DNA of 15,413 nt, taken from Spartobacteria bacterium. GTDB lineage: Bacteria; Verrucomicrobiota; Verrucomicrobiia; Chthoniobacterales; Chthoniobacteraceae. The DNA lies in assembly GCA_025355595.1 (NCBI GenBank), contig JANXZI010000585.1, forward strand, positions 1-15,413, in the 5' to 3' direction. Under the pieces are notes generated by a model that saw only the letters and a list, made by a program, of their open reading frames with translations, had not been told where the DNA came from and searched no databases. The position numbers and the translations under genes are program-made. Positions 15,166 through 15,413 of the stretch are shown piece by piece (position 1 is the first letter of the stretch; each line of letters begins with the position of its first letter).

Positions 15166-15413
15166 ATGGACGCAGTTCCCCATAGATCAGCACGCCGAGG
15201 ATCTTCTCACACGCTGGCGAAATACGCGGACGTGCATGACGCGCGGAAAAATTTCATCCAGTGCGGCCAGTGCACGGAAATGTTCGCGAGGCGCACGCTC
15301 GTCTGCCCGCGCTGCAATCGTACGAACAGCCGCAGCCCGATCATCCTCGGCATGAAGTTTCTCGCGGTCGTCGTCTTTGTCTGCCTCGTAAACTGGGTCG
15401 TGCGTTCCATCGC
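15166..15413 (+). CDS. Zinc-ribbon membrane protein, 3' truncated
   Basis: The frame stays open to the window edge, giving 82 visible codons from the ATG at 15166. A four-cysteine zinc ribbon is clear: CGQC (33-36), then 10 residues, then CPRC (47-50), with basic residues between (MFARRTLV). A hydrophobic helix follows directly (about 59-79: ILGMKFLAVVVFVCLVNWVV). The layout, cytoplasmic zinc ribbon followed by a membrane anchor, recurs in many small bacterial membrane proteins of unknown role. The start is uncertain: a TTG at 15133 is in frame, and the residues before the ribbon have no family signature. The 150 bp between the YdcF-like gene and this start hold no other feature I can support. 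Confidence 0.6.
   Translation, partial: MDAVPHRSARRGSSHTLAKYADVHDARKNFIQCGQCTEMFARRTLVCPRCNRTNSRSPIILGMKFLAVVVFVCLVNWVVRSI

Overview
The window reads as a chromosomal segment of a GC-rich, Gram-negative (diderm) bacterium. Outer-membrane biogenesis genes are present: an LptF/LptG permease, a LolA-type periplasmic carrier and an LpxL-type acyltransferase. Secreted SGNH and glycoside-hydrolase-like proteins, an HGSNAT-like acyltransferase, few recognisable Shine-Dalgarno sites, and intergenic tracts of CTCAACT-like heptamers together suggest Verrucomicrobiota (Planctomycetota is the alternative). That assignment is inference; there is no rRNA or marker gene here to prove it. I see no tRNA, rRNA, CRISPR array, integrase or insertion sequence.

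Layout. Bases 1-3332 (+) hold a 5'-truncated glycoside-hydrolase-like protein and a secreted SGNH-type hydrolase. Bases 3375-9885 (-) hold a five-gene co-directional block, read from 9885 downward: a flavin-dependent halogenase/oxidoreductase, a small lipoprotein (frameshifted in this sequence), a large MMPL/RND exporter, an LpxL-family acyltransferase and a LolA-like carrier. This set matches the tailoring and export half of aryl-polyene, xanthomonadin or flexirubin-type pigment clusters. No ketosynthase, ACP, dehydratase or ammonia-lyase gene is in the window. Divergent from the block are an LptF/LptG permease (9993-11111, +) and a PP2C-type phosphatase (11235-12011, +). Facing them is an HGSNAT/DUF5009-like membrane acyltransferase (12073-13155, -). 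A secreted TPR protein (13346-14122, +), a YdcF/ElyC-like DUF218 membrane protein (14221-15015, +) and a 3'-truncated zinc-ribbon membrane protein (from 15166, +) complete the window.

How the genes work together. The minus-strand block looks like one unit for modifying a hydrophobic product, acylating it, extracting it from the inner membrane and carrying it to the outer membrane. LptF/LptG also serves the outer membrane, by LPS export. The remaining genes (PP2C, TPR, YdcF-like, HGSNAT-like) are envelope or signalling functions with no obvious shared pathway.

The most unusual non-coding content is three intergenic palindromes (4947-5055, 7814-7918, 14130-14220). They share one architecture: arms of about 30-40 bp built from 6- or 7-bp microrepeats, around a 27-35 bp loop. 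Each is made from a different microrepeat. Two of them fill the two long gaps inside the export block. A related 26-bp tract lies directly in front of two unrelated start codons (4907-4932 before the acyltransferase, 14195-14220 before the YdcF-like gene), in the same orientation to each gene with 23 of 26 bases matching. This palindrome/leader family is the best candidate here for something poorly described.
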